This document shows, in pieces, positions 57,776 through 64,000 of a DNA stretch of 64,000 nucleotides. Location of the stretch: the NCBI RefSeq assembly GCF_001668575.1, contig NZ_LZMD01000074.1:62001-126000 (forward strand). The letters run 5' to 3'. Numbering within the stretch: the first letter of the stretch is position 1; every line of letters begins with the position of its first letter. Under the pieces are notes generated by a model. The model was not told the origin of the DNA, searched no databases, and was given only the letters and a program-made list of their open reading frames with translations. This stretch comes from Mycobacterium sp. 1164985.4 (GTDB taxonomy: Bacteria > Actinomycetota > Actinomycetes > Mycobacteriales > Mycobacteriaceae). The position numbers and the translations under genes were made by a program.

Positions 57776-58711
57776 ATGGACATCGACTTCACCAGGCTCA
57801 GGTATTTCGTCGCCGTCGCCGACGAACTGCACTTCAAGCGGGCCGCGGACAAGTTGATGATCACTCCGCCCCCGCTGAGCAAGCAGATCAAACTCCTCGA
57901 GAAAGAGCTCGGCGGACCGCTGTTCGAGCGCGGATACCACGAGGTGCGGCTGAGCCCGCTCGGCGAGCGGCTGATCGGCCCGGCTCGCGAGATCCTGCGA
58001 CAGGTCGAGGAGTTCAAGGCCACCGCGACGCAGGGGGCTCAGGGTTCTGCGCCGCTCCGGCTGAGCGCCACCGCCTATGCGCCGTCGGACCTTCTCGCCC
58101 AACTGGAGGCGGTGCTCGCCGACCTACCCGGTCCGACGGAGTTCAGCGTTCCGGGGTCGGGCACCGAGGTCGCCGCCAAGCTGATCGCCGGACAGGCCGA
58201 ACTCGGCCTGATCCACCTGCCCGCCTGCGACAAACGCCTGCGCCACAAGGTGGTGGCCAGCTACCAGGGCGCGGTCGCGGTGCGGTTCGACGATCCGCTG
58301 GCCGCCAAGGAGCTGGTGGCGATCGACGAGTTGCGCGACCGCGAAGTCGTGATCGACTTCGCCCGGCCCAACCCGGTGGTGCTGGCCGGTCTGACAAGGC
58401 GCCTCAACAGCCGCGGTGTGCATCGCATCGTCCGCACGACGACGAACCAGCGGGGAGGCGAACTCGAGATGGCCACCCAGGTCTTCAATCGGCACCTCGT
58501 CGCGCTGGTGAGTTATGCGCCCGACTCGTTCATCGGCAAGATGTTTTCCCCTCCGGAGTTCAAGTTGATTCCGATCGACGAAACCAATTGGGCCCCAGGG
58601 CGGATCGCACTGGCGTGGGTTCCCGAACGGCTGCGGACCCGGCTCGCCGAGATCGAGCTGGCCGTCGAGCAGATCGCCGACCGGCTGGGGCCGGTGCATC
58701 GGGGTGCCTGA
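57776..58711 (+). CDS. LysR family transcriptional regulator
   Basis: A 311-residue LysR regulator. The helix-turn-helix is FTRLRYFVAVADELHFKRAADKLMITPPPLSKQIKLLEKELGGPLFERG, followed by the linker and two-lobed effector domain. The ATG at 57776 gives the family start MDIDFTRL. It overlaps the next gene, a helicase, by 8 bases. It follows the acyl-CoA dehydrogenase/CoA-transferase operon on the same strand and may control it; promoter binding cannot be shown here. Confidence 0.9.
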   Translation: MDIDFTRLRYFVAVADELHFKRAADKLMITPPPLSKQIKLLEKELGGPLFERGYHEVRLSPLGERLIGPAREILRQVEEFKATATQGAQGSAPLRLSATAYAPSDLLAQLEAVLADLPGPTEFSVPGSGTEVAAKLIAGQAELGLIHLPACDKRLRHKVVASYQGAVAVRFDDPLAAKELVAIDELRDREVVIDFARPNPVVLAGLTRRLNSRGVHRIVRTTTNQRGGELEMATQVFNRHLVALVSYAPDSFIGKMFSPPEFKLIPIDETNWAPGRIALAWVPERLRTRLAEIELAVEQIADRLGPVHRGA

Positions 58712-61235
58712 GGCTTCTCTCGCCGACGTCGCAACAGGACTCGGCACCGATCTCGACGCGCTGTTTGCGGCGTTCGCCGCATGGGCCGAGGCGAACGGCA
58801 CGGTACTGTATCCGGCGCAGGAAGAAGCGCTGATCGAGTTGGTCAGCGGTGCCAACGTCATCCTGGCGACCCCGACCGGTTCAGGGAAGTCGTTGGTCGC
58901 CACGGGCGCGCTGTTCGCGGCGCTGGCTCGATCCTCGGCGGGGCGTAGCCGCAGCTTCTACACCGCACCGATCAAGGCGCTGGTCAGCGAGAAATTCTTC
59001 TCACTGTGCGAGGTGTTCGGCGCGGTCAACGTCGGCATGCTGACCGGCGACGCCGCGGTCAACGCCGACGCCCCGATCATCACATGCACCGCCGAGGTGC
59101 TGGCCAATATCGCGCTGCGCGAAGGGGCCGACGCGGACATCGCGTTGGTGGTGATGGACGAGTTCCATTTCTACGGCGACCCGGACCGCGGATGGGCCTG
59201 GCAGGTTCCGCTGCTGGAACTGCCGAAGGCCCAGTTCCTGCTGATGTCGGCGACGCTGGGTGACGTCTCGTTCCTGCGTGACGACCTCTCCCGGCGCACC
59301 GGCCGGCCGACTGCGCTGGTGGCCAACGCCGAACGTCCCGTGCCGCTGTTCTTTTCGTATGCGACCACTCCGATGCACGAGACGATCGGTGACCTACTCG
59401 AGACCGGGCAGGCCCCGATCTACGTCGTGCACTTCACCCAGGCCTCGGCGCTGGAGCGCGCGCAGGCGCTGATGAGTGTCAACGTCAGCACCAAAGACGA
59501 GAAGGCCGAAATCCGGGAAATGTTAGGCGCATTCCAGTTCTCCACGGCCTTCGGCACGACGCTGTCGCGGCTGGTACGACACGGTATCGGAGTGCACCAC
59601 GCCGGGATGCTGCCGAAGTACCGGCGGCTGGTCGAACAGTTGGCGCAGGCCGGCCTGCTCAAGGTCATCTGCGGGACCGACACGCTGGGCGTCGGCATCA
59701 ACGTGCCGATCCGCACGGTGGTGTTCTCGGCGCTGTCGAAGTACGACGGTATCCGCACCCGGTTGCTCAACGCCCGCGAGTTCCACCAGATCGCCGGCCG
59801 GGCCGGACGGGCCGGCTACGACACCGCGGGTACCGTAGTCGTGCAGGCGCCCGACCACGAGGTGGAGAACCTCAAACAGTTCGCCAAGGTCGCCGACGAT
59901 CCCAAAAAACGCCGAAAGCTGGTGCGACGCAAGGCTCCCGAGGGCATGGTGCCGTGGAGCGAGTCGACGATGAATCGGTTGATAGAGGCCACGCCCGAAC
60001 CGCTGACCAGCAACATGCGGGTGTCGACGGCCATGATCCTCGACGTCGTCGACCGTCCCGATGACCCGTTCGAGGCGATGCGGCGGCTGCTGACCGACAA
60101 CCACGAGCCACGCAAACGTCAACTGCACCACATCCGCGAGGCCGTCGGTATCGCGCGGTCGCTGCTGCAGGCCGGTGTGGTGGAGCGCCTCGACGAACCC
60201 GGACCCGACGGCCGCAGGTACCGGCTGACCGTCGACCTCCCCCCGAACTTCGCGTTGTATCAACCGTTGTCGACCTTCGCGCTGGCCGCCGTCGATGTGC
60301 TCGATCCGGCGTCGGAAACGTTCGCGCTGGACGTGGTTTCGGTGATCGAGGCGACGCTGGAGGACCCGCGCCAGATCCTGGCGGCGCAGCTGAACAAGGC
60401 GCGAGGCGAAGCCGTCGCGGCGATGAAGGCAGAAGGCATCGAGTACGACGAGCGCATCGTGCTGCTCGACGACGTCACCTATTCCAAGCCGCTCGAGGAG
60501 TTGCTCGAGCACACCTTCGAGGTTTACTTGCAGAGCAACCCGTGGGCGGCCGACGCCCGGCTGTCTCCGAAGTCGGTGGTACGCGAAATGTGGGAACGCG
60601 CCATGACGTTCCGTGAATACGTCAGCGAGTACGGACTGACCCGCGCCGAGGGCGCGGTACTGCGCTACCTGTCCGACGCGTACAAGGCGCTGCGGTCCGG
60701 GGTGCCCGCCGCGGCCAGGACCGAGGAGCTCACCGATATCGTCGAGTGGCTCGGCGAGCTTGTCCGCCAGGTGGATTCGAGCCTGCTCGACGAATGGGAG
60801 CAGCTGACCGACCCCGACCAGCCGAACGACGCCCCCGCCGCGGTGCCGGCCACGCCGCGCCCGCTGAGTGGCAACCAGCGTGCGTTCACGGCGATGGTGC
60901 GCAACGCCTTGTTCCGGCGCGTGCAGTTGTTCGCTCGGCAACGCTGGAACGAACTCGGCGCGCTGGACAGCGGTTCGGGATGGACCGCGAAGCGCTGGGA
61001 GCAGGTCGGGGGAGACTACTTCGACGAGCACGCCGACGTCGGCACCGGCGGCGACGCTCGCGGTCCGGCGCTGCTGATCATCGAGCGTGAGCCTGAGGTG
61101 TGGCGGGTGCGGCAGATTTTCGACGATCCAGCGGGCGACCACGACTGGGGCTTCACCGTCGAGGTCGACCTTGCGGACTCCGACGAGGCCGGCGCGGTCG
61201 TACTGCGGGTCATCGACGCCGGCCGCTTCGACTGA
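58704..61235 (+). CDS. DEAD/DEAH-box RNA helicase-like protein with DUF3516
   Basis: An 843-residue superfamily 2 helicase. Motif I is ATPTGSGKS, motif II reads MDEFH (DEFH), motif III is MSATLG, and motif VI QIAGRAGRAG. The C-terminal third is the actinobacterial DUF3516 type domain, with PWSESTMNRLIEATPEPL and FREYVSEYGLTRAEGAVLRYLSDAYKALR. It unwinds RNA with ATP; the relationship to Ski2-like helicases is inferred from the QxxGRxGR form. The GTG at 58704 overlaps the LysR stop by 8 bases, so translation is coupled to LysR. Confidence 0.9.
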   Translation: MPEASLADVATGLGTDLDALFAAFAAWAEANGTVLYPAQEEALIELVSGANVILATPTGSGKSLVATGALFAALARSSAGRSRSFYTAPIKALVSEKFFSLCEVFGAVNVGMLTGDAAVNADAPIITCTAEVLANIALREGADADIALVVMDEFHFYGDPDRGWAWQVPLLELPKAQFLLMSATLGDVSFLRDDLSRRTGRPTALVANAERPVPLFFSYATTPMHETIGDLLETGQAPIYVVHFTQASALERAQALMSVNVSTKDEKAEIREMLGAFQFSTAFGTTLSRLVRHGIGVHHAGMLPKYRRLVEQLAQAGLLKVICGTDTLGVGINVPIRTVVFSALSKYDGIRTRLLNAREFHQIAGRAGRAGYDTAGTVVVQAPDHEVENLKQFAKVADDPKKRRKLVRRKAPEGMVPWSESTMNRLIEATPEPLTSNMRVSTAMILDVVDRPDDPFEAMRRLLTDNHEPRKRQLHHIREAVGIARSLLQAGVVERLDEPGPDGRRYRLTVDLPPNFALYQPLSTFALAAVDVLDPASETFALDVVSVIEATLEDPRQILAAQLNKARGEAVAAMKAEGIEYDERIVLLDDVTYSKPLEELLEHTFEVYLQSNPWAADARLSPKSVVREMWERAMTFREYVSEYGLTRAEGAVLRYLSDAYKALRSGVPAAARTEELTDIVEWLGELVRQVDSSLLDEWEQLTDPDQPNDAPAAVPATPRPLSGNQRAFTAMVRNALFRRVQLFARQRWNELGALDSGSGWTAKRWEQVGGDYFDEHADVGTGGDARGPALLIIEREPEVWRVRQIFDDPAGDHDWGFTVEVDLADSDEAGAVVLRVIDAGRFD

Positions 61236-61251
61236 GCGACCCGGATCGGTC

Positions 61252-61425
61252 ACTACCGAAGCCCACGGATGTTCGGTGCAGGAAGTCGACAGCGGACGTC
61301 GATCCGGAGAAGTCCATGGCCATACCGACGAGTTCTCCCTCATCGCGAAGGGCGCCGAACCGTTCCGCCGCGCGGAGGCGCGCCTCGTCGATGTCGCTGA
61401 CGAAGACCTCGGGTGCACCCCCGCC
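61252..61425 (-). pseudogene. Possible dehydrogenase gene remnant
   Basis: Between the helicase and the DUF417 gene, a minus-strand frame reads GGGAPEVFVSDIDEARLRAA followed by ERFGALRDEGELVG and MAMDFSGSTSAVDFLH. SDIDEARLRAAERFGA looks like the NAD-binding part of a zinc alcohol dehydrogenase or a related Rossmann enzyme, with high GC in third positions. No start or full domain is present. It is probably a decayed remnant; chance coding-like sequence is the alternative. Confidence 0.3.
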
Positions 61426-61458
61426 GGGTGGCCGGTTCGTCGCGGGGCGTGAGCGTCG

Positions 61459-61935
61459 TCAGACTGCGGCGAACCGCTCCGACGGCGCGGCCGAACGGCT
61501 CGCGGTCATCGCTTCCCCGAGGCACCACACCGCGACGCCGATCAGGACCAGGTCTTTGAGCAGGAACTGGCCCGGCAGCCCGGACAGCACCGGGATCGGG
61601 CCCGCATGCGTCGAGACCACACCGGGGGTCGTGAACAGGAAGCTCAAGGTTCCGACGAACAGCACGACGGCCATCGCGCTGCCCGCCGTAGAGGCGCGGG
61701 CCGAAACCGGGCGCAGCGCAATGAGTATCGCGGCGATGATCTCGGCCGTGCCGAGCGCATAGGCCACCGTCGTCACGCTGAAGATGTCGTACACCCAGCT
61801 CATCAGCGGGCTGTGCTCGATGAGCGTGCGGCTCTCCATCTTCACGTATTTGCCGACGCCGATCCAGGCGAGCACCACGACGAGGCCGTAGCGGCAGATC
61901 GCCCGGCCCAATACGGTGATCCGCGTTGCGGTCAA
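61459..61935 (-). CDS. DUF417 (YkgB/RclC-like) membrane protein
   Basis: A 158-residue membrane protein with four hydrophobic segments: AICRYGLVVVLAWIGVGKYV, FSVTTVAYALGTAEIIAAILIAL, AGSAMAVVLFVGTLSFLF and FLLKDLVLIGVAVWCLG. The pattern and KYVKMESRTLIEHSPLMSWVY fit DUF417 (RclC/YkgB), linked in enterobacteria to reactive chlorine resistance. The likely start is TTG 61935, overlapping the TGA of the anti-sigma gene (TTGA), which indicates coupling. As last gene of a sigma/anti-sigma operon it is probably a stress target. Confidence 0.8.
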   Translation of the reverse strand: MTATRITVLGRAICRYGLVVVLAWIGVGKYVKMESRTLIEHSPLMSWVYDIFSVTTVAYALGTAEIIAAILIALRPVSARASTAGSAMAVVLFVGTLSFLFTTPGVVSTHAGPIPVLSGLPGQFLLKDLVLIGVAVWCLGEAMTASRSAAPSERFAAV

Positions 61936-62168
61936 TGCTCCTCCTGCTGCGCTCGGCCGTGATCCTCGGCGATGGCGGCCAGCAATCCGTCGAAGTCGTC
62001 GGCACACGGACCGCAGGCCCGCAGGTGTGCCATCACACCCGGAAAGCGCTGCGCCCTTTCGTCTGCCGGTACCTCGGCGTAGATGTGCAGAACCTCCATC
62101 GCCTCCTCGCAACCGACGTCGCGGGGATCGGTGGCGAGGAACCGGTGCAGGCGGGTCCAGTCGGTCAC
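61932..62168 (-). CDS. Zinc-finger anti-sigma factor-like protein
   Basis: A 78-residue protein with RFPGVMAHLRACGPCADDFDGLLA, which has the HxxxCxxC zinc motif of ZAS (zf-HC2) anti-sigma factors (H50, C54, C57). No membrane segment follows, so it is a soluble type. It starts with GTG 62168, overlapping the sigma gene stop as GTGA, and probably binds that sigma factor, releasing it on oxidation or zinc loss. Part of the operon sigma, anti-sigma, DUF417. Confidence 0.8.
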   Translation of the reverse strand: MTDWTRLHRFLATDPRDVGCEEAMEVLHIYAEVPADERAQRFPGVMAHLRACGPCADDFDGLLAAIAEDHGRAQQEEH

Positions 62169-62782
62169 GATGTGTCCAATGCGGCGCGGTCGGTCAGATA
62201 CTCATTGGCGACCAGGAACTCGCGGATCTTACGTCGCGCCTCGAAAACGGCTTTGTAGACTGCGTTTCGGTTCACGCCGCGCGTGATGCACAAGGCATCG
62301 AGCGGTATGCCCTTGACGACGATGTCGATGAACATCTGTCGTTGACGGTCGGTGAGGGTAGTCTCGACGGCGCGCCTGATTGCGGCGGTGAGCTCGGCGG
62401 TCTCGGCATATTGGCTCGGATCGACACCGAACCGCTCGGGCAGCCGGTTCCAGTCTTCGGTCTGCAGGGCCACCGGCGGGTCGCGCCAATAGTGGCGGCC
62501 GAGCTTGTTGGCGACCTCGAGGATCACGAACTTGTAGGCCCACGTCGTGAAGCGGCTCTCACCGCGAAACGTCGCGAGCTTGTCGAGCACGGCGACGGTG
62601 GCATCCGACGCGGCCTGCTGTGCGATGTCGTCGAGTTCAATGCCGCTGATCCGCGTTTGCCGTCGCCGCACCTCGCTGTGCGCGGCCCGCAGCAACTGCC
62701 CGTGCAGTCGGGCGATCGCGGTCTCGCGCCGAGGGTTCGCGGAGTGGAGCAGGCGCAGCCATTCATCGGACTCGGCGTCCAC
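62165..62782 (-). CDS. ECF-type RNA polymerase sigma factor
   Basis: A 205-residue ECF-like sigma factor. Region 2 is recognisable as GIELDDIAQQAASDATVAVLDKLATFRGESRFTTWAYKFVILEVANKLGRHYW and region 4 as TLTDRQRQMFIDIVVKGIPLDALCITRGVNRNAVYKAVFEARRKIREFL. An RBS-like AGGAAAGGAG sits a few bases before GTG 62782, the preferred start; the frame is open to 62905. Followed by an overlapping ZAS-type anti-sigma gene and DUF417 gene. Divergent small peptide gene at 62994. Its signal could be oxidative or chlorine stress by analogy with the neighbour. Confidence 0.85.
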   Translation of the reverse strand: MDAESDEWLRLLHSANPRRETAIARLHGQLLRAAHSEVRRRQTRISGIELDDIAQQAASDATVAVLDKLATFRGESRFTTWAYKFVILEVANKLGRHYWRDPPVALQTEDWNRLPERFGVDPSQYAETAELTAAIRRAVETTLTDRQRQMFIDIVVKGIPLDALCITRGVNRNAVYKAVFEARRKIREFLVANEYLTDRAALDTS

Positions 62783-62993
62783 CCGCACTCCTTTCCTGAA
62801 ACGACGTGGGTCCTCTCGTTTCATTGGCGTCGCCGTCCGCCGCCGTCTTACCTCGATCCGAGTTTTTCCCACATGCACCCGCATGTGCCTACCGCCGGAC
62901 ACCAATCTGCACTACCCCGCGCTCACCGTCTCGGCTGACGGGCTTGGCTGATGGTGCGATTACCGCCGGCCGCTCGGGGGTATCGCAACGAGC

Positions 62994-63125
62994 ATGACAT
63001 CTCCAAACGAGAATGTAACGCCGGAGCCTGCCGAGAGTGCCGAGGACGTGCTGTCTCCCGCGACCCCCGGCGCGGAAGGGTTGCCGCTGCCCGATGACGC
63101 CGTCGAGAAGCCGTCGGAGCAGTAG
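62994..63125 (+). CDS. Small acidic proline-rich protein
   Basis: A 43-residue open frame, MTSPNENVTPEPAESAEDVL followed by SPATPGAEGLPLPDDAVEKP and SEQ. It is acidic, Pro/Glu-rich and disordered, with codon use like a gene. There is no clear ribosome site before the ATG. It could be a real small protein or part of the leader of the next gene. I do not recognise it. Confidence 0.45.
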   Translation: MTSPNENVTPEPAESAEDVLSPATPGAEGLPLPDDAVEKPSEQ

Positions 63126-63167
63126 CCTGCCGGAATCATCTCCGGTGGCGTGGCGTTGAACGGCTTC

Positions 63168-64000
63168 GTGGCCGTTCAGAAGTTGTTTGCACCATTGACC
63201 ATCGGCTCATTGACCGTTCCGAACCGGTTCGCGATGGCGCCAATGACCCGTCAGGCCTCTCCGGACGGTGTCCCGGGGGCCGATGTGGCCGAGTACTACC
63301 GCCGCCGCGCCGCCGGTGGCGTCGGGCTGATCATCACCGAAGGGATCCGGCTTCCGGACGCCGCCGCCGGATACCCGTACTCCATCCCGACACTCGCCGG
63401 ACAGGACGCGGTGGCGGGCTGGGCGCGCGTCGTCGACGGTGTGCACGCCGAGGGCGGGACGATCGCCGCGCAGCTGTGGCACCAGGGCGCGCAGCGCGAC
63501 GACGCCGATGGTGTCGCGCCGGTCAGCCCGTCGGGTGTCGACGGCCACGGTCGGCCCAGGGGGCGTGCGCTGGAGGCCGACGAATTGTCTCGAGTCGCCG
63601 ATTTGTACGTGCAGAGCGCTGAGGCCGCCCGAGACGCCGGTTTCGATGCTGTCGAGCTGCACGGCGCCCACGGTTACCTACTGGACGAGTTCTTCTGGAC
63701 GCGAACGAATCTGCGCACAGACGAGTATGGCGGATCTCTCGCCGAACGCACGCGTTTCCCGTCGGAGGTCGTCGCCGCGGTGCGGGCCGCCCTGGGGCCG
63801 GGATATCCGATCATCTTCCGCTTCTCGCAGTGGAAGGGCACCGACTACGCGGCGTCGATCGCCGCCGATCCCACCGACCTTCTCCAGCTGCTGACCCCGT
63901 TAGCCGACGCCGGGGTCGACGTCTTCCACCCGTCGACGCGCAGGCACTACGTGGCCGGATTTCCGGATCACAACCGCGAACTGAGCCTCGCGGGCTGGAC
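63168..64000 (+). CDS. NADH:flavin oxidoreductase / old yellow enzyme family (5' part, cut by window end)
   Basis: The first 277 codons of an old-yellow-enzyme type TIM-barrel flavoprotein: KLFAPLTIGSLTVPNRFAMAPMTRQASPDGVPGADVAEYYRRRA, then GGVGLIITEGIRL, IAAQLWHQGAQ, GFDAVELHGAHGYLLDEFF and FRFSQWK. The FMN-ring contacts (MAPMTR), the active-site HGAHGYL and the WHQGA loop are present. It reduces enone or nitro groups with NAD(P)H. GTG 63168 gives the usual N-terminus; GTG 63150 is possible. The 3' end lies outside the window. Confidence 0.88.
   Translation, partial: MAVQKLFAPLTIGSLTVPNRFAMAPMTRQASPDGVPGADVAEYYRRRAAGGVGLIITEGIRLPDAAAGYPYSIPTLAGQDAVAGWARVVDGVHAEGGTIAAQLWHQGAQRDDADGVAPVSPSGVDGHGRPRGRALEADELSRVADLYVQSAEAARDAGFDAVELHGAHGYLLDEFFWTRTNLRTDEYGGSLAERTRFPSEVVAAVRAALGPGYPIIFRFSQWKGTDYAASIAADPTDLLQLLTPLADAGVDVFHPSTRRHYVAGFPDHNRELSLAGW

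Noticed and set aside
62783..62905. N-terminal extension of the sigma factor to 62905
   Set aside because: The added residues are basic and unlike sigma region 2, and a strong ribosome site lies just before GTG 62782.
1..64000. CRISPR arrays, tRNA or rRNA genes, insertion sequences and attachment sites
   Set aside because: No regular direct repeats with spacers, no tRNA-like cloverleaf, no transposase or integrase and no terminal inverted repeats were seen.

Overview
The window is GC-rich, gene-dense actinobacterial DNA, and gene content points to a fast-growing mycobacterium (Mycolicibacterium type). Supporting genes are an mmpS-mmpL pair, a wax-ester synthase/diacylglycerol acyltransferase, an F420-type luciferase-like oxidoreductase, a close relative of M. 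tuberculosis Rv2298, a relative of Rv1733c, several acyl-CoA dehydrogenase pairs and many SDRs. I see no rRNA, tRNA, CRISPR array, transposase or phage gene. No stretch over 300 bases lacks a gene; the gaps hold promoters, operators and hairpins.

Layout. 0.1-2.8 kb: M42 peptidase, a membrane-anchored unknown, a DUF899 protein and a small basic protein. 2.9-11.0 kb: a catabolic island of SDRs, an F420-type oxidoreductase, a P450, a VOC protein, a SnoaL-like protein and a nitroreductase. It surrounds one TetR gene, and a 14-bp palindrome of the form YRTACGNNCGTAYA sits at each divergent promoter, so this looks like one local regulon. 11.0-17.4 kb: an operon led by a SigH-like sigma factor (SDR, cupin, unknown protein), a nitroreductase and a large LuxR/ATPase regulator. 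A 28-bp element is shared by the sigma and nitroreductase promoters. 17.5-28.5 kb: NmrA-like protein, SPL-type radical SAM protein, flavin monooxygenase, epimerase, esterase, a 34-residue zinc-ribbon-like peptide, aldo/keto reductase, metallophosphoesterase, an acyl-CoA dehydrogenase pair and a NUDIX hydrolase.

28.5-30.9 kb: a three-gene cassette of a 59-residue Gly/Asp-rich peptide made of two near-identical 23-residue repeats, a JmjC/cupin-type oxygenase and a sucrase/ferredoxin-like Fe-S protein. It has the shape of a peptide-modification (RiPP-like) system and is the best candidate here for an undescribed system. 30.9-36.2 kb: an mmpS-mmpL-tetR operon with a perfect palindrome at its promoter, a cutinase fragment and acyl-CoA thioesterase II. 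36.3-44.8 kb: MarR-MFS pair, SDR, wax-ester synthase, and an MTHFR-like/methyltransferase/glutamate-synthase-like operon facing another methyltransferase. 45-50.3 kb: amidase, an ECF42-type sigma factor with its YciI/DGPF partner and a matching promoter, enoyl-CoA hydratase and an FNT channel.

50.5-64 kb: an Rv1733c-like membrane protein lacking its extracytoplasmic loop, a GlcD-GlcE fusion oxidase, an operon of two acyl-CoA dehydrogenases and a double CoA-transferase, a LysR regulator, a DUF3516 helicase, a sigma/anti-sigma/DUF417 operon and the 5' part of an old-yellow-enzyme gene cut by the window edge. Three genes are damaged: an SDR and an unknown protein each carry an in-frame TAG about 50 codons before the ancestral stop, and the cutinase has lost everything after about residue 81. 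A family of GATTT-type intergenic hairpins recurs across the window.
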